DNA from: Tigriopus japonicus
Lineage: Eukaryota; Arthropoda; Copepoda; Harpacticoida; Harpacticidae
Direction of reading: 5' to 3'
Assembly: GCA_010645155.1 (NCBI GenBank)
Contig: CM021322.1
Span: forward strand, 3,919,510 to 3,983,509
Length of the DNA stretch: 64,000 nucleotides
Position numbers and translations under genes: made by a program. How positions within the stretch are numbered: the stretch's first letter is position 1; each line of letters starts with the position of its first letter. Shown here piece by piece: positions 63,328-64,000 of the stretch. The notes below the pieces were generated by a model. It did not search any database. It saw nothing but the letters and a program-made list of their open reading frames with translations, and had not been told where the DNA came from.

Positions 63328-64000
63328 TGTGGACTTGCACGTGCCATAGAGTTCTATAGAGTGGTGTGATTGAATTTATCGATTGCTAGAGATCAAGGGA
63401 AATGTTGCGAGGAATATAAAAAAAACAGGTTCTCGAGAGAGAAAGGAGATCCTGACTCTCAATCTTTCGAGGTACAAATATGGGTCGCCCCGTGATTAAC
63501 TTTGAACAATAGAATTGTATGTGTTTTAAACCAGTGTTTCATTACAAGATATGCAGAACCAAACCATGGCGCAGACGACTGGAAACGACATCTCCCAAAA
63601 TGTTCGATTTTAAGGCTTGATCAACCCTAATTTCGTTCAATTTCATAAGATATAAATTTGGATTGGAGCTCACAAATATCGACATCATGGAACACGAAGC
63701 GTTGGTATCTCTAAAGGTAAAACGCCGGGGATTGAAATCTTCACTGACAAAAATCCGAAGAGCAGCTTGTGAAGTTGTTGAAAACTTCGCGAATGGCGAT
63801 CCGTCACTTTTGGAAGAGTACCTCGGTACCTGGAAGACTCGCCTTCAAAAATTTTTGGAAGCGGAAGATATAGTTGCTTGCCATGAGGACGCAGACACTA
63901 TTGATTTAGATAAAGACACGGTTGAACATGAAGACGCTTTTTTCAGAGTAAAGATCAAAATTCAAGGATATCGACGAGAATTTGATGCAGGAGTTATTCA
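63328..64000 (+). mobile_element. Second Ty3/Gypsy element, 5' end only
   Basis: A probable LTR (about 63328-63566, TGTGGACTTG to AACCAAACCA) is followed by TGGCGCAG, the same primer-binding start as the 28891 element, and then a related Gag. The other LTR lies outside the window, so the LTR start is inferred. Confidence 0.75.
63687..64000 (+). CDS. Gag N-terminus of second Ty3/Gypsy element (partial)
   Basis: The ATG at 63687 opens 104 codons running off the window without a stop. Shared with the Gag of the 28891 element: LKS(A/S)LT(R/K).R, LLE.(F/Y)LG.W..RLQK(F/Y)L.AED, CH.DAD and the F(R/K).K..I.G(Y/F)RR(E/D).DA run. The two proteins are clearly homologous but well diverged, so these are different families or old relatives. 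Confidence 0.85.
   Translation, partial: MEHEALVSLKVKRRGLKSSLTKIRRAACEVVENFANGDPSLLEEYLGTWKTRLQKFLEAEDIVACHEDADTIDLDKDTVEHEDAFFRVKIKIQGYRREFDAGVI

Noticed and set aside
1..64000. CRISPR arrays, operons or bacterial genes
   Set aside because: No regularly spaced repeats or bacterial-type gene organisation; the window is clearly a spliced animal genome.

Overview
The window is eukaryotic. It has spliced protein-coding genes with GT-AG introns, a metazoan gene repertoire and a very high load of short DNA transposons. The gene content (EB-module membrane protein, family-92 glycosyltransferase, USP5 deubiquitinase), the AT-rich introns and the mixture of hAT-like, Tigger, mariner-like, Ty3/Gypsy and non-LTR elements fit an arthropod. 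A crustacean such as a copepod is my best guess, but that is inference.

Three host genes could be reconstructed. All lie on the minus strand, in the order USP5, GT92, EB protein. (1) 511-34764: a 34-kb gene of eight coding exons for a predicted 580-residue type I membrane protein with a signal peptide, two six-cysteine EB modules, one membrane span and a long Arg/Ser-rich cytoplasmic tail. Every intron is phase 1 and every internal exon is a multiple of three. A possible alternative first exon lies at 12059-12236. (2) 38465-48005: a three-exon family-92 glycosyltransferase of 535 residues whose last exon is separated by a 7.3-kb intron full of transposon debris. (3) 48356-51249: USP5-type ubiquitin hydrolase in seven coding exons (822 residues), with one 84-nt intron that is open in frame and looks like coding sequence.

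Mobile DNA fills most of the rest. An intact 5.1-kb Ty3/Gypsy element (28891-34004, apparently identical LTRs, 5-bp target duplication) sits antisense in the first intron of the EB gene. A relative begins at the right edge (Gag from 63687). At least seven hAT-like non-autonomous elements end in short inverted repeats and have 8-bp target duplications (exact for 9570, 10081, 51398, 53378 and 55103; 7 of 8 bases for 57501 and 62027). A Tigger/pogo-like element (18073-19017) and a 94-bp mariner-like element (22235-22328) have TA duplications. Two copies of a 445-450-bp foldback element (14704-15148, 45234-45683) each have a 7-bp duplication. A perfect 38-bp palindromic stretch (14-bp arms) at 25726-25763 has an exact 8-bp duplication on both sides. 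Broken non-LTR retrotransposon coding regions lie at 44303-44760 and 59938-60900.

From 51.4 kb to the right end I see no host gene; the region is nested repeats. The 34.8-38.4 kb interval between the EB gene and the glycosyltransferase also shows no convincing coding sequence. No CRISPR, rRNA or convincing tRNA gene was found.
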